A DNA stretch of 64,000 nucleotides, from assembly GCA_963848675.1 (NCBI GenBank), contig CAWKEY010000052.1:168298-232297 (forward strand), written 5' to 3'. Source of the DNA: CAWKEY01 sp963848675. Lineage in GTDB: Bacteria > Pseudomonadota > Gammaproteobacteria > Methylococcales > Methylomonadaceae. The notes below the pieces were generated by a model. That model searched no databases. It was not told the origin of the DNA and worked only from the letters and a program-made list of their open reading frames with translations. Each line of letters starts with the position of its first letter. Position 1 is the stretch's first letter. This document shows, piece by piece, positions 54,400 through 63,544 of this stretch. The position numbers and the translations under genes are program-made.

Positions 54400-56187
54400 A
54401 TGCGTACCCACAAGTGCGGAGAATTGAACAAACAACACACGGCTCAGGCAGTCGAATTATGCGGCTGGGTTCATCGCCGCCGGGATCATGGTGGAGTCAT
54501 TTTTATTGATTTAAGAGACCGTGCGGGCTTGGTGCAGGTGGTATTCGATCCCGATTCTCCCGAAACGTTCGCTATTGCCGAAAGCGTGCGCAGTGAATAT
54601 GTGTTGAAGGTCAAGGGCGTGGTGCGCGATCGGCCTGCGGGTACTGTTAATGCCAATATGCAAACCGGCGAAATTGAAGTGCTGGTCAGCAACATCGAAG
54701 TGCTGAATGAATCGGAAACTCCGCCGTTCCCGGTCGAAAGCGAGATCGAGGTCAACGAAGAGCTGCGTTTGCGCTATCGCTATATCGACTTGCGCCGTTC
54801 CGAAATGCAGGAAAAGATGAAGGTACGCCGCGATGTCACGCGTGTGCTAAGAAATTTTCTCGATGACCATGAGTTTTTTGAGATTGAAACGCCGTATCTT
54901 ACCAAAGCAACTCCTGAAGGCGCGCGCGATTATATCGTGCCCAGCCGTACTCATGAAAACGCCTTTTTTGCCCTGCCGCAATCGCCGCAGTTGTATAAAC
55001 AAATGTTGATGGTGGCGGGTATGGATCGCTATTATCAAGTCGTGCGTTGTTTCCGTGATGAGGATTTACGCGCCGACCGTCAGCCTGAATTCACGCAGCT
55101 GGATATCGAAACTTCGTTCATGGATGAAAATGAAATCATGCACATTATGGAGGAAATGATCCGTCAGTTGTTCGCCAAGGTGATCGGTGTGAACTTGGGG
55201 GCCAAATTTCCGCGCATGACGCATCAGGAAGCCGTATCGCGCTTCGGTGTCGATCGCCCCGATTTACGCATTCCACTGGAATTGGTCGATATTGCAGAGG
55301 ACATGAAAGACGTCGATTTCAAGGTCTTCTCCGCACCCGCCAACGACCCGAAAGGCCGAGTTGTCGCGATGCGCGTCCCTGACGCGGGCGATTTAAGCCG
55401 CAAAGACATCGATGCGTTAACCAAGTATGTCAGCATTTACGGTGCCAGAGGCCTGGCTTATATCAAGGTCAACGACCTGTCCGCCGGTGTCGACGGCTTA
55501 CAATCACCGATCGTCAAATTCGCTCCTGCCGAAGTATGGGACAGTGTGCTGGCCAAAACCGGCGCACAAAACGGCGATTTAATATTCTTCGGCGCGGATA
55601 AAGCCAGCATCGTTAATGAAGCGATGGGTGCCTTACGCGTCAAACTGGGACATGATCTGAATTTGCTGAAAGGCGACTGGAAACCGCTCTGGGTGGTTGA
55701 CTTTCCGATGTTCGACTGGGACGAGAAAAGTCAGCGTTGGAATGCTATCCATCACCCGTTTACTGCGCCGAGTTGTTCGGTCGAAGCGCTGGTTAAAAAT
55801 CCGGGTTCGGCATTATCGAGAGCATACGATTTGGTGCTGAACGGCACCGAGGTCGGCGGCGGTTCAATACGTATCAACCGAACCGCCATGCAGCAGACCG
55901 TATTTGAAATTTTAGGTATCGGCGAAGACGAAGCCAGAGAGAAATTCGGCTTCCTGCTGGATGCCTTGAAATACGGCGCGCCTCCGCACGGCGGTCTGGC
56001 GTTTGGCCTTGATCGTCTGGTGATGCTGATGACCGGATCAACGTCTATTCGTGACGTGATCGCCTTCCCGAAAACCCAATCAGCCGCCTGTCCATTGGTC
56101 AGTGCTCCGGCGGTCGTCACCGACGAGCAGTTGAAGGAACTGGGTATTCGCCTGATTAAGCCCGCAGGAAAAGAAAAAGCCAAGTAA
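54400..56187 (+). CDS. aspS: Aspartate--tRNA ligase
   Basis: 595-residue class II synthetase of the bacterial type: OB anticodon domain (about 1-110, [20 protein letters not shown]), catalytic core with motif 2 [18 protein letters not shown], an inserted GAD domain (about 285-420) and motif 3 [13 protein letters not shown]. Discriminating versus Asn-mischarging behaviour cannot be judged by eye. Confidence 0.97.
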   Translation: MRTHKCGELNKQHTAQAVELCGWVHRRRDHGGVIFIDLRDRAGLVQVVFDPDSPETFAIAESVRSEYVLKVKGVVRDRPAGTVNANMQTGEIEVLVSNIEVLNESETPPFPVESEIEVNEELRLRYRYIDLRRSEMQEKMKVRRDVTRVLRNFLDDHEFFEIETPYLTKATPEGARDYIVPSRTHENAFFALPQSPQLYKQMLMVAGMDRYYQVVRCFRDEDLRADRQPEFTQLDIETSFMDENEIMHIMEEMIRQLFAKVIGVNLGAKFPRMTHQEAVSRFGVDRPDLRIPLELVDIAEDMKDVDFKVFSAPANDPKGRVVAMRVPDAGDLSRKDIDALTKYVSIYGARGLAYIKVNDLSAGVDGLQSPIVKFAPAEVWDSVLAKTGAQNGDLIFFGADKASIVNEAMGALRVKLGHDLNLLKGDWKPLWVVDFPMFDWDEKSQRWNAIHHPFTAPSCSVEALVKNPGSALSRAYDLVLNGTEVGGGSIRINRTAMQQTVFEILGIGEDEAREKFGFLLDALKYGAPPHGGLAFGLDRLVMLMTGSTSIRDVIAFPKTQSAACPLVSAPAVVTDEQLKELGIRLIKPAGKEKAK

Positions 56188-56257
56188 GTTTAACCTTTTT
56201 GTAGATTAGGTTACGACCGTATGGATACAAAAGGTAGGGCAATGCAGGAGCAATTGC

Positions 56258-56332
56258 CGAACGATAGCGTAACCCAACAGTTGCCGTTTTGATGCGTTGG
56301 GTTACGGTTGTCATCTAACCCAACCTACGCGA
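56258..56332 (+). repeat. Interspersed palindromic repeat, copy 3
   Basis: Reads GAACGATAGCGTAACCCAAC..., then GTTGGGTTACG and CTAACCCAACCTACGCG, the same core and right end as copy 1. Its left GTAGGTTGG end is missing. It sits in the aspS-nadA spacer, 30 bases before nadA, in the same orientation as copy 1. Confidence 0.82.
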
Positions 56333-56362
56333 ATACTCAAATATTCTCCCTAGAGGAGTACC

Positions 56363-57466
56363 ATGCAAATGACCAATACCCCATTTCCTATTCAAGATTA
56401 CGCCCTGCTCGACGATGCCGAATGCGATGTCCGCATTATTGCCGCCAAAGCCAAGCTCGGGCGTCGCTGTGTCATCCTGGGCCATCACTATCAGCGGGAT
56501 GAAGTCTTCAAACATGCCGATTTCACAGGGGATTCATTAAAACTGTCCAGAGACGCCGCCCGGTCAGAGGCTGAATACATCGTTTTTTGCGGCGTGCATT
56601 TTATGGCGGAAGTGGCCGATATTCTGTCCAGACCCGAGCAGATTGCGATTTTGCCGGATATGGCGGCCGGCTGTTCCATGGCCGATATGGCCAATCTGCT
56701 CAAGGTTCAGCAATGCTGGAATGAATTGGCGCAAGTGATTGATGTAGAATCAGAAGTGACGCCGGTTACCTACATCAATTCGGCCGCCGATCTGAAAGCC
56801 TTTTGCGGACAGCATGACGGGATTGTTTGCACCTCCTCCAATGCCTGGAAAGTTCTGGAATGGAGTTTTGCCAAACGGGACAAGGTGCTATTTTTCCCTG
56901 ACCAGCACTTGGGCCGCAATACTGGTTACACCATGGGCATTCCCTTGGAGCAGATGGTTACCTGGGATTTCACTCAAGCCATGGGTGGCTTGACGGAAGC
57001 TCAAATTCGCAACGCCAGAATAATTCTCTGGAAAGGCTACTGTTCTGTGCATCAGGTATTCAAGCCCGAGCATATCGATAATTTTCTTGAGCGCTATCCC
57101 GAAACCAAAGTCATTTCGCATCCGGAAGCCTGTTTCGAAGTCTGCCAGAAATCGGATTACGTCGGTTCCACCGAATACATTTTAAAAACCGTGCGCGAGG
57201 CCGAGCCGAATACCCGCTGGCTGGTGGCGACCGAATTAAACCTGGTCAATCGCCTGCACGAAGAATGCAAGGCGCAGGGTAAAAACGTGCATTTCATGGC
57301 GCCTACGCTGTGCATGTGCTCCACCATGTTCAGAACCGACCCGCAGCATTTGGCCTGGGTATTGGAAAATCTGGCGGCGGGTCATGTGGTCAATCAAATT
57401 TCTGTGCCTAGCGAAGAAGCCAGACTTGCCAAAAAAGCGCTGGATAATATGCTGTCGATCAACTAG
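56363..57466 (+). CDS. nadA: Quinolinate synthase NadA
   Basis: 367 residues; condenses iminoaspartate and dihydroxyacetone phosphate to quinolinate for NAD. The YCV-like opening VILGHHYQRDEV, FCGVHFMAEVA, HPEACFEVC and the CMCSTMFR segment hold the [4Fe-4S] cysteines. GAGGAG ahead of the ATG is a strong ribosome site. Its stop codon is 13 bases before the truncated winged-helix gene begins. Confidence 0.95.
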   Translation: MQMTNTPFPIQDYALLDDAECDVRIIAAKAKLGRRCVILGHHYQRDEVFKHADFTGDSLKLSRDAARSEAEYIVFCGVHFMAEVADILSRPEQIAILPDMAAGCSMADMANLLKVQQCWNELAQVIDVESEVTPVTYINSAADLKAFCGQHDGIVCTSSNAWKVLEWSFAKRDKVLFFPDQHLGRNTGYTMGIPLEQMVTWDFTQAMGGLTEAQIRNARIILWKGYCSVHQVFKPEHIDNFLERYPETKVISHPEACFEVCQKSDYVGSTEYILKTVREAEPNTRWLVATELNLVNRLHEECKAQGKNVHFMAPTLCMCSTMFRTDPQHLAWVLENLAAGHVVNQISVPSEEARLAKKALDNMLSIN

Positions 57467-57479
57467 GTTTTTAGCCCGC

Positions 57480-57845
57480 AAGGTGGAACACAAGAACGGT
57501 ACTGAAACACGCGAACTGGCACCGCTCAAAAAATCCATCTATAGCCTGATCGACCTTCGAGAAATTCTCTTCGGCTGCAACCGACGCTATCTTGATTTCT
57601 TTGCCTCGCTGGATGATCATTCAGATGGACAGCGCGCATTACAAAAGCTCACCGAACCTAAAACCGACCCAAAGATCACTTGGCGGGGCTTTAATTTCTT
57701 CGCCACGACTGACCAGGCATGGTTACGCGCGGTGTCAGATCCCAAGTTTACAATACACGGACTACGTCGTGCTGATTTGAAACCGTATCTCTCAAAAGTG
57801 TCGGATAGTTCGCTATCACGCCAACTAAAACGCCTGCGACTATTT
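57480..57845 (+). pseudogene. Truncated winged-helix protein, 5' portion before the IS
   Basis: The frame reads KVEHKNGTETRELAPLKKSI...SLSRQLKRLRLF and is open from near the nadA stop to the insertion point. It resembles the C-terminal region of a larger uncharacterised family ending in a winged-helix unit (RQLKRLRL...YRYYLTKLGRA). The N-terminal part of the gene is missing, and the rest continues after the insertion at 61791. The ATTT at 57842-57845 is the left target duplication. Confidence 0.7.
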
Positions 57846-58045
57846 AGTGCCTGACCGATAAGTAAAATAGCTATTATATAACAACAGCTTGCAGTATAAT
57901 ATCAATAATGAAGATGATGACCGCACCCAACCAGCGGCGCCGGGCCAAAACCTTCAAGCCATTGAAAAACAATAACAATAGAAAACGTCCCGTCAACACC
58001 AACAGGGCGGGCCCTGCCAAACCACCCAAAACTCAGGGAAAACTC

Positions 58046-58393
58046 ATGAGAGACACCTTCCCAAGCCAACAGACCATCGGCCAAGTCGACATCGCCGACA
58101 TCCAGATCGACGTGCGCTCGCGGGACGACATCCCCCTGATCCTGCTCGGCCTCCAGCACATCTATTGCAGCGATGGCTTGCGGGACAAGGTCTTCGAGAT
58201 CATCAAGGACATCCTGCCGACGCAAGTCGTCGACGGCCAGGCCAAAGTGGTCTCCGCCGAGTTGGGCTGCCCTGGCATGAACCAATGGACCATCCTGGTG
58301 CTGGGTTGCTTGCGCCTGTGCCTGAACGCCGACTTTGACCGCATCCACGAGTTGGCCAACCAGCACCGCACCCTGCGGCTCATCCTTGCCCAT
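58046..58393 (+). pseudogene. ISNCY-family transposase, N-terminal part
   Basis: From the ATG at 58046 it reads MRDTFPSQQTIGQVDIADIQ then RSRDDIPLILLGLQHIY and HELANQHRTLRLILAH, the conserved opening of ISNCY (ISDol1-like) transposases. An open frame extends back to 57908 but that extension is basic and unlike the family. It is cut at 58393 by the IS1634-type element and resumes at 60549 in the same frame. Confidence 0.8.
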
Positions 58394-60546
58394 ATTTAAC
58401 ACCTGCAATTAATATCCATTTAAAAACAATATGTTGTGTTATAAAAAATCTTCGTGTGGCACTACACTTTGAAAAATAGCGCCTAGCCTCAGTGTTTTAG
58501 ACGATGGTTTTGCTGATACCTCCGGGTGCCGGGTTCTCTTTTAAGGCACGATAAATAGCCATTTGCTCCGGTTCCGCACGGGTGGCTTTGCGCACATGCA
58601 AGGCTTTACCATCGGCACGACGGAAACTGGCGGTTACCCGGCATTGACTGCGCATGATTTCCCGTAATGTGCGCCAACTACCGTTGGCATCAATAGCGCT
58701 CTCTTGTAGACGGCGGCGAATAAGTTGGACAAACTGATAGGCCAATACGGTGATGAACAAGTGACTGTCAGCCCGCTCTTCTTTACTATGAAAGATAGGC
58801 CGAAAACCCAGATCACTTTTAAAACAGCGAAACACGGCTTCAAGGTCAGTGAGCATCATATAAGTGCGCCATAGCTGTTCTTCCGGCCATTGGCATTGGT
58901 TACTGCGCAGGCAATAGACACCTGGGAGATCAACATAAGAACCCGGCACACTGTGTTTTTGCCAGGTGATGCTTAGCGCTTTTTCACCGCTGTCATCGGT
59001 TTGCAAGTCGATTTGATAATGCTGACCGATGCCATGATGCTTTTCTTTCAAGCGGCCGATACGCTCCCATAATTTATCCGGGCGTTTTTCGGTGCGGGGG
59101 CGTTGCAACCCTGCGTTTAAGGCGTTAAGTCCGGCTTCAAAACGGCTGGCGAAGCGTTCCGCCATGGCCCGTTCCTTTTGTTCGCGGCCGGATGAATGGC
59201 AATAAAGCCGCACTTCTTGGCCGTCTTCGGCGACGACTTTTTGGCAGCGTACCGTTTCCTGGGCAGCAGTTTCAACCGAGATGGCGGCATCCGCATCAAA
59301 TTGACGTGCGCGTTCGCGACTGACGACCAGATAACCATAGCCTTTTGTGCGCAGCCATTGAATATTGGCCTCTGTAGCAATTCCGGCATCCATCACCACC
59401 AGGGCCCCCTGTGGCGCACCCAGATTTTGCAGCATGGTTTCCAACGTACTTGCTTCGCTGACATTACCGGCAAAGGTCTGAGAACGGCGTACAAAGCCGC
59501 TGCCGTCCAGGACTAAGCCCAGTGTCACCAGCGGACAATCCGTGCGCTTTTCTTTTGAGCGTCCACGCCTGCCTTTGGTATTGTGGGGCACTTCGCCTTC
59601 AAAATAGGTATTGGTGAGATCGTACAGGGTGATGGTGGTGGAAAAACCAAACAAATCCGTAAGTCGCGTGAATAAGGTCTGTTCGATTTGGGTGCTGTGT
59701 TTCCACAAGGTGTCTGCCGCCCGGTACATTGTCATCAAGGGCAGGCTTTCATAGTCAACGTCCATTAATTCGCCCAGCGCGCTTTGCTTCATCAGCCAGT
59801 TGTGGGTGGCTAACTCCGAACTTACACCGGCCATACGCCCGATAATGGCACCCACTATCGCGGCTATGTGCGCGCCATTGATGCCCAGGTGAGCCAGCAA
59901 GTCGAGGAAATTCAATTGTTGCATGGCCCAAAGTCCTAACTGTTCCACGCCGACGGTTCTGGGCCGGGTCAATTCCAGGGAGTACACATCGACGGTTTGC
60001 AGATCGGTTGGTGCACTCACTATGGATTCTACACGCGCGACTGACGACTCAGTAGGCGTTGAAGGACCCTCATCCGCTATCGGTGTGTTGGTGACGACCG
60101 CCCGTTGCGCTATGAGCTGAGCGGCAAAGCGTTGCGCCGCCTTGTCAACGGCAGCCGGCAATTCGAGTGGTAATAGCTCAGTCTGGTGGCTCAGCAATTG
60201 CTCAATCCGCACACAAAGCGAAGCCCACAAATCTTGATCAACAGCGAAATGCCTACCCAAATTTAATAGGGTTATCTGACGCGGTTTTCCATCCACGCGT
60301 TGGCTAGCCACCAAGCGATAGGTGTAATAGCGTTCGCCCGTGGACGAGTTATTGGTATGCGTTCGACGGATATACATGACGCAAAAAAATAGCGCAGTCT
60401 GGAAAAATATGCAATAGGCAGACATAACTATTATGGCCCTACAAAACACAAATAACACTAAAGATTAGCTGCCTATAGTAAAAATCAATAACTTAGACAA
60501 GCCTCTCAGCTTGATTTTGAGTAAATTGAGGGGCGTGGTGTTAAAT
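58394..60546 (-). mobile_element. IS1634-type insertion sequence nested in the ISNCY element
   Basis: 2,153 bases delimited by ATTTAACACC (58394-58403) and GGTGTTAAAT (60537-60546). AT flanks each side (58392-58393, 60547-60548). Excising it with one AT gives CAT-GGG, joining ...LILAH to GLGIAEWDEKIF in frame. The short visible inverted repeat and duplication make the exact ends less certain than for the outer IS. Confidence 0.7.
58497..60377 (-). CDS. IS1634-family transposase, intact
   Basis: 626 residues from ATG 60377 (MYIRRTHTNNSSTGERYY); an 81-base longer frame exists but is hydrophobic non-family sequence. The catalytic core shows YDLTNTYFEGE, LVVMDAGIATEANIQWL, and the Glu-bearing LTDLEAVFRCFKSDLGFRP, all DDE features of IS1634 relatives. 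No frameshift or stop, so the element may still be active. It is transcribed against the host ISNCY transposase. Confidence 0.9.
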   Translation of the reverse strand: MYIRRTHTNNSSTGERYYTYRLVASQRVDGKPRQITLLNLGRHFAVDQDLWASLCVRIEQLLSHQTELLPLELPAAVDKAAQRFAAQLIAQRAVVTNTPIADEGPSTPTESSVARVESIVSAPTDLQTVDVYSLELTRPRTVGVEQLGLWAMQQLNFLDLLAHLGINGAHIAAIVGAIIGRMAGVSSELATHNWLMKQSALGELMDVDYESLPLMTMYRAADTLWKHSTQIEQTLFTRLTDLFGFSTTITLYDLTNTYFEGEVPHNTKGRRGRSKEKRTDCPLVTLGLVLDGSGFVRRSQTFAGNVSEASTLETMLQNLGAPQGALVVMDAGIATEANIQWLRTKGYGYLVVSRERARQFDADAAISVETAAQETVRCQKVVAEDGQEVRLYCHSSGREQKERAMAERFASRFEAGLNALNAGLQRPRTEKRPDKLWERIGRLKEKHHGIGQHYQIDLQTDDSGEKALSITWQKHSVPGSYVDLPGVYCLRSNQCQWPEEQLWRTYMMLTDLEAVFRCFKSDLGFRPIFHSKEERADSHLFITVLAYQFVQLIRRRLQESAIDANGSWRTLREIMRSQCRVTASFRRADGKALHVRKATRAEPEQMAIYRALKENPAPGGISKTIV

Positions 60547-60548
60547 AT

Positions 60549-61592
60549 GGGCTTGGCATTGCCGAATGGGACGAAAAGATATTCTCCCTACAGACGCTCA
60601 AGGACAATCTCGCCTTGTTCACGCCGGAGATCCTGGCCCGCATCAACCAGGCGGTGGTGGAGACCGGCTATGCCCTGCTCGGTAAAAAAAACAGCCCCGC
60701 GCCCGCCGCAGGCCGCTGTGACTCGTTCGTGGTGGAGACTGACGTGCACTTTCCAACCGACGTCAACCTGCTGTACGATGCCATGCGGGTGCTCCTCCAG
60801 CTTTGCGCGCAATTCAGCGAGACCTACGATCTGAAGGGCTGGCGGCAGTTTAAGAACTGCCTGAAGAAACTCAGAAAAGCCATGCGCGTCATCCAGAAGC
60901 TCAAACACTCCACCTCCAAGGACGCGGCCAAGCAGCAGGCCAAGGCCGAGCAGATCGCCAAGGCTCACCAGACCTTCATTAGCCTGTCGGCCGCCCACCT
61001 AAAGCGCGTCGAAGCGACCGTCGCGCAACTGGCCAGCCAGTACGCCGTCTGCGCAATGCAACTAGCCAAGCCCCGGCAATTCATCGCCCACGCCCAGCGC
61101 CAAATCGGCCAAATCGAGCGCCGCGTGCTCAAGGGTGAGGTCATCCCGCACGATGAGAAAGTCTTCTCCCTGTTCCAGCCGCACACCGAATGGATCGTCA
61201 AGGGCAAGGCCGGGGTGCCGGTGGAGTTAGGCCTGCGCGTGGCGGTGGTGGAAAGCAAGGAGGGCTTCATCTTGCACCATCAGGTCATGGAAAAACAAAC
61301 AGACGACCAGATCGCGGTAAGCATCGTCAAGGAAACGCAACAGCACTTCCCCTCGTTCAAGGCCTGTAGCTTTGACAAGGGCTTCCACAGCCCCGCCAAC
61401 CAAACCGAGCTTAAGGCGATGCTTGACCAAGTCACCCTGCCCAAGAAAGGCAAGCGCTATGTCGCCCTGGCCGTGCTGTCGCGCAACCTCCAAAAGATCG
61501 GTCAGATCAAGCGCGACGCCGAACGCCAGCGTCTGGCTCAGGAGCGGGAGCGGGAGCGGCTACGACAGCGCCAGCAAAAGCTCGCCGCCTAA
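60549..61592 (+). pseudogene. ISNCY-family transposase, C-terminal part, probably deleted internally
   Basis: It continues GLGIAEWDEKIFSLQTLKDN, then the DDE segments VVETDVHFPTDVNLL and ACSFDKGFHSPANQ, and ends at KRYVALAVLSRNLQKIG plus a basic tail. The jump from LPKKGK straight to RYVALAV lacks the roughly 60 residues, including an SAVESAINAL-like Glu helix, that I expect here in this family. This copy is therefore probably inactive even without the nested IS. Confidence 0.7.
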
Positions 61593-61786
61593 GTTTTTTA
61601 ACCGCGGTATTGCGGCAAGACAGGCAAGCTGCGTCCGGAATCCCGAGAGCTTGCCCCTGCCGGATGGATTGCAAGCTTTTTAGTCGATAAGCACCACAAG
61701 AAAGCCGTTAGCCTTCCAGCTTCCGCGTGAATTTTGGCACCTTTTGCTGTGAGGGCGGTTATTTTTGGCTTTTTCGGTCAGGCACT

Positions 61787-62027
61787 ATTTACGCATACCG
61801 TACCCGGCGCCTATCGTTATTACCTGACCAAACTGGGCAGAGCCGCAACCGCAGCATGTGTTCATGCGACAGAATTTAACATTCTGCCACCCTTGCCACT
61901 GCTGCTTAAGAGGCTTATTCTTGTCAGAAAATGTAAAGACTTGGTTGATAAGAGACTAAAATTGAGACCAATCGACTACGGCGTGCCATTTGGGATGGAG
62001 CGAAACCCATACGGTCAGGAAAAATAG
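61787..62027 (+). pseudogene. Winged-helix protein, 3' portion after the IS
   Basis: After the right ATTT duplication the frame reads THTVPGAYRYYLTKLGRAATAACVHATEFNILP and continues to a stop at 62027. It joins in frame to the segment ending at 57845. YRYYLTKLGRA is the wing of a winged-helix fold. Residues after NILP look less conserved and may be read-through. Confidence 0.65.
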
Positions 62028-62055
62028 CTTGGAAGTTTTCCCGCCAGGCTATTTT
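62021..62055. terminator. Hairpin at 3' end of lipoprotein gene
   Basis: AAAATAGCTTGG (62021-62032) pairs with CCAGGCTATTTT (62044-62055) with one G-T pair and an 11-base loop. The U-rich arms allow termination in both directions, between the convergent pseudogene and lipoprotein gene. Confidence 0.7.
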
Positions 62056-62077
62056 TCTGCTCTCAAGCAACAATGAT

Positions 62078-62356
62078 TTATTTCATCATTGATCTTTTGA
62101 ATCCACGATCCAATTTGCTATTGGCATCTTGAGATAATTGAGCTGCCTGATTGGCTGCGGCTTCTGCGGCTTCTGCCTTTGCAGCCGCATCATCTGCTGT
62201 AGTTTTTGCGCTGGCTGCATCAGCTGATGCTTGTTTTACAGAAGTGTCCAAGCCATTAACTTGCGACTGTAAATTTTCAACATCTGAAGTAGTTGCGCAA
62301 GCTGCAAGCTGACTGAAAACCAGGGCAACAATTGATAACTTTATTACTTTTTTCAT
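62078..62356 (-). CDS. Lpp/OprI-like alanine-zipper lipoprotein
   Basis: 92 residues with lipobox LAAC (lipidated C20), then an unbroken Ala-rich heptad helix (residues 30-80: SADAASAKTTADDAAAKAE...) and a short basic end, RSMMK. It matches the murein-lipoprotein/alanine-zipper family that trimerises in the periplasm and can link the outer membrane to peptidoglycan through its terminal lysine. It is an apparently intact gene isolated between mobile elements. Confidence 0.85.
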   Translation of the reverse strand: MKKVIKLSIVALVFSQLAACATTSDVENLQSQVNGLDTSVKQASADAASAKTTADDAAAKAEAAEAAANQAAQLSQDANSKLDRGFKRSMMK

Positions 62357-62679
62357 ATTAGTTTTTCCTTATTCAACATTATTACTGTAAATTTACCCGA
62401 TATTGCCAAAACCGTATTCTGTCTGTATTGAATGATGAGCGGTAAAAACTGTTCATCTCCAAAGCCATCGCGGCCAGGGTTGCGCACAAGCCGCTACGGT
62501 TGAGCATAGATTACAGATTCAAGATGAGAGAAAACCGGGTGGTTTGATTAAGATCCGATGAAGATTGTGCCATAACCCCAACCTTTCCTTGTTCCGAGGA
62601 GCTTGATTCCGAATTTTCTAGAACTCGATTCCATGCAGGGTCTTCTCCCTTTCTGTTAGCAAGTAGCCCGTATGAAGTG
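62357..62679. other. Intergenic, no gene seen
   Basis: 323 bases between the lipoprotein gene start and the first group II intron block. It must contain the lipoprotein promoter near its left edge. The remainder shows no open frame of note, no repeat in common with the rest of the window and no tRNA-like fold. Its right edge (CCCGTATGAAGTG) is the exon side of intron A copy 1. Confidence 0.5.
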
Positions 62680-62938
62680 GTGCGACTGGCATGGTAGTCA
62701 GCTAGCTGGTGGAAGTCCAGTCATTGCCCTGTGAGAAGGGAAAATGTAGGCGAAGGCAAGGGTGTCCAAAGAAACTCTGAGTAGCTACCCAACAGGGAAA
62801 CACGGTTACTTTGAGCCAATGCGGAATCTGAAGGAAGCCGTAGCCAAATCGGTCACCTAAACGAAAGTGAACCTTCGTAAGGCGGCAACAAGGGGGTAAG
62901 GTGCCCGCAACCACCGAAGCCCGATATTCTCACCGTAA
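62680..62938 (+). mobile_element. Group II intron A, copy 1, 5' fragment
   Basis: It begins with the intron boundary GTGCGACTGGC and continues through domain I-like sequence (CTAGCTGGTGGAAGTCCAG, GTAAGGCGGCAACAAGGGGG). It is the same length (259 bases) as, and about 98% identical to, 63545-63803 (about five substitutions), then stops matching abruptly. No domain V/VI or reverse transcriptase of this copy follows in the window. Confidence 0.7.
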
Positions 62939-62952
62939 GGGGTTCTAAGCCC

Positions 62953-63544
62953 GTTGCGGCCCGGCAATGCTGCATAAACTAGCGGGTGTGAATCCCGCCC
63001 AGGTAATCGCTAGCCACGAGCCTGGTATTGAGCCTTGCAGGCATAGCGGTAACGATATGCTTGATGCGTAGGCACGAAAGAAAGCGAGGCACAAAGGTAA
63101 CAGGTGATGCTGACCCTGAAGGATACAGTCCCGAAATAACCGCATTGGATATGGCCGATAGTCTGGGCTTACTAGCAGGCAACAGTTGCTATAGCTTATA
63201 GGCGAGCTATGGCAAACATCCCGGGATCTCAGTCCGTATCGAGCTTTACATTGAGTTTATGCAGTAACCGGGGAGATCCAATGGTCGGCGCACAAGCGCA
63301 CCTCTTGCCAAGTCTAAACAGCGAGAATAGAGGCGGAGTCCATTGGAAGTCGGAGATGCCTATAGTAGCGATGAAGTCTGGTAATTCGGATGGAGTCAAG
63401 GGGCATCGGTTTGAGATAATGGGTAATGGATACATGACCCGACACCGAGCGGACTATGTTCATGACAACACAAATTATTCATTTCACACAGTGGGCTCGT
63501 GATAATCCACAGCGAAAATACAACGAATAAGGTTAGATTGTGCG
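62953..63544 (+). mobile_element. Group II intron B, truncated
   Basis: A second, unrelated intron 5' region: GTTGCGGCCCGGCAATGC (a variant of the GUGYG start), AGCGGGTGTGAATCCCGCC and ATCCCGGGATCTCAGTCCG, then the leader of its protein ORF. The encoded reverse transcriptase is cut after 22 codons just before intron A copy 2, so this copy cannot splice or move by its own protein. Fourteen bases (62939-62952) between A and B belong to neither clearly. Confidence 0.65.
63462..63530 (+). pseudogene. Remnant of group II intron reverse transcriptase/maturase
   Basis: 22 codons: MTTQIIHFTQWARDNPQRKY then NE and a TAA. This is the typical N-terminus of bacterial group II intron-encoded proteins, which continue for another 400 or more residues with RT, maturase and often endonuclease domains. 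Everything beyond is lost, with intron A copy 2 starting 15 bases later. Confidence 0.7.

Larger units (their letters stand above)
57846..61786 (+). mobile_element. ISNCY-type insertion sequence, interrupted by a second IS
   Basis: It is bounded by 13-base perfect inverted repeats AGTGCCTGACCGA (57846-57858) and TCGGTCAGGCACT (61774-61786) and by the direct duplication ATTT (57842-57845 and 61787-61790). Without the nested element it is about 1,786 bases. Removing it with one ATTT rejoins the flanking host frame as ...RLRLF-THTVPGAYRYY, so the insertion is exact. Confidence 0.85.

Noticed and set aside
60511..60834. 107-codon plus-strand frame
   Set aside because: Arg/Ser/Pro-rich reading in the wrong frame of the ISNCY transposase; the 60549-61592 frame carries the DDE motifs.
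63209..63502. 97-codon frame inside intron B
   Set aside because: It spans structural RNA of the intron leader and overlaps the true maturase start in another frame.
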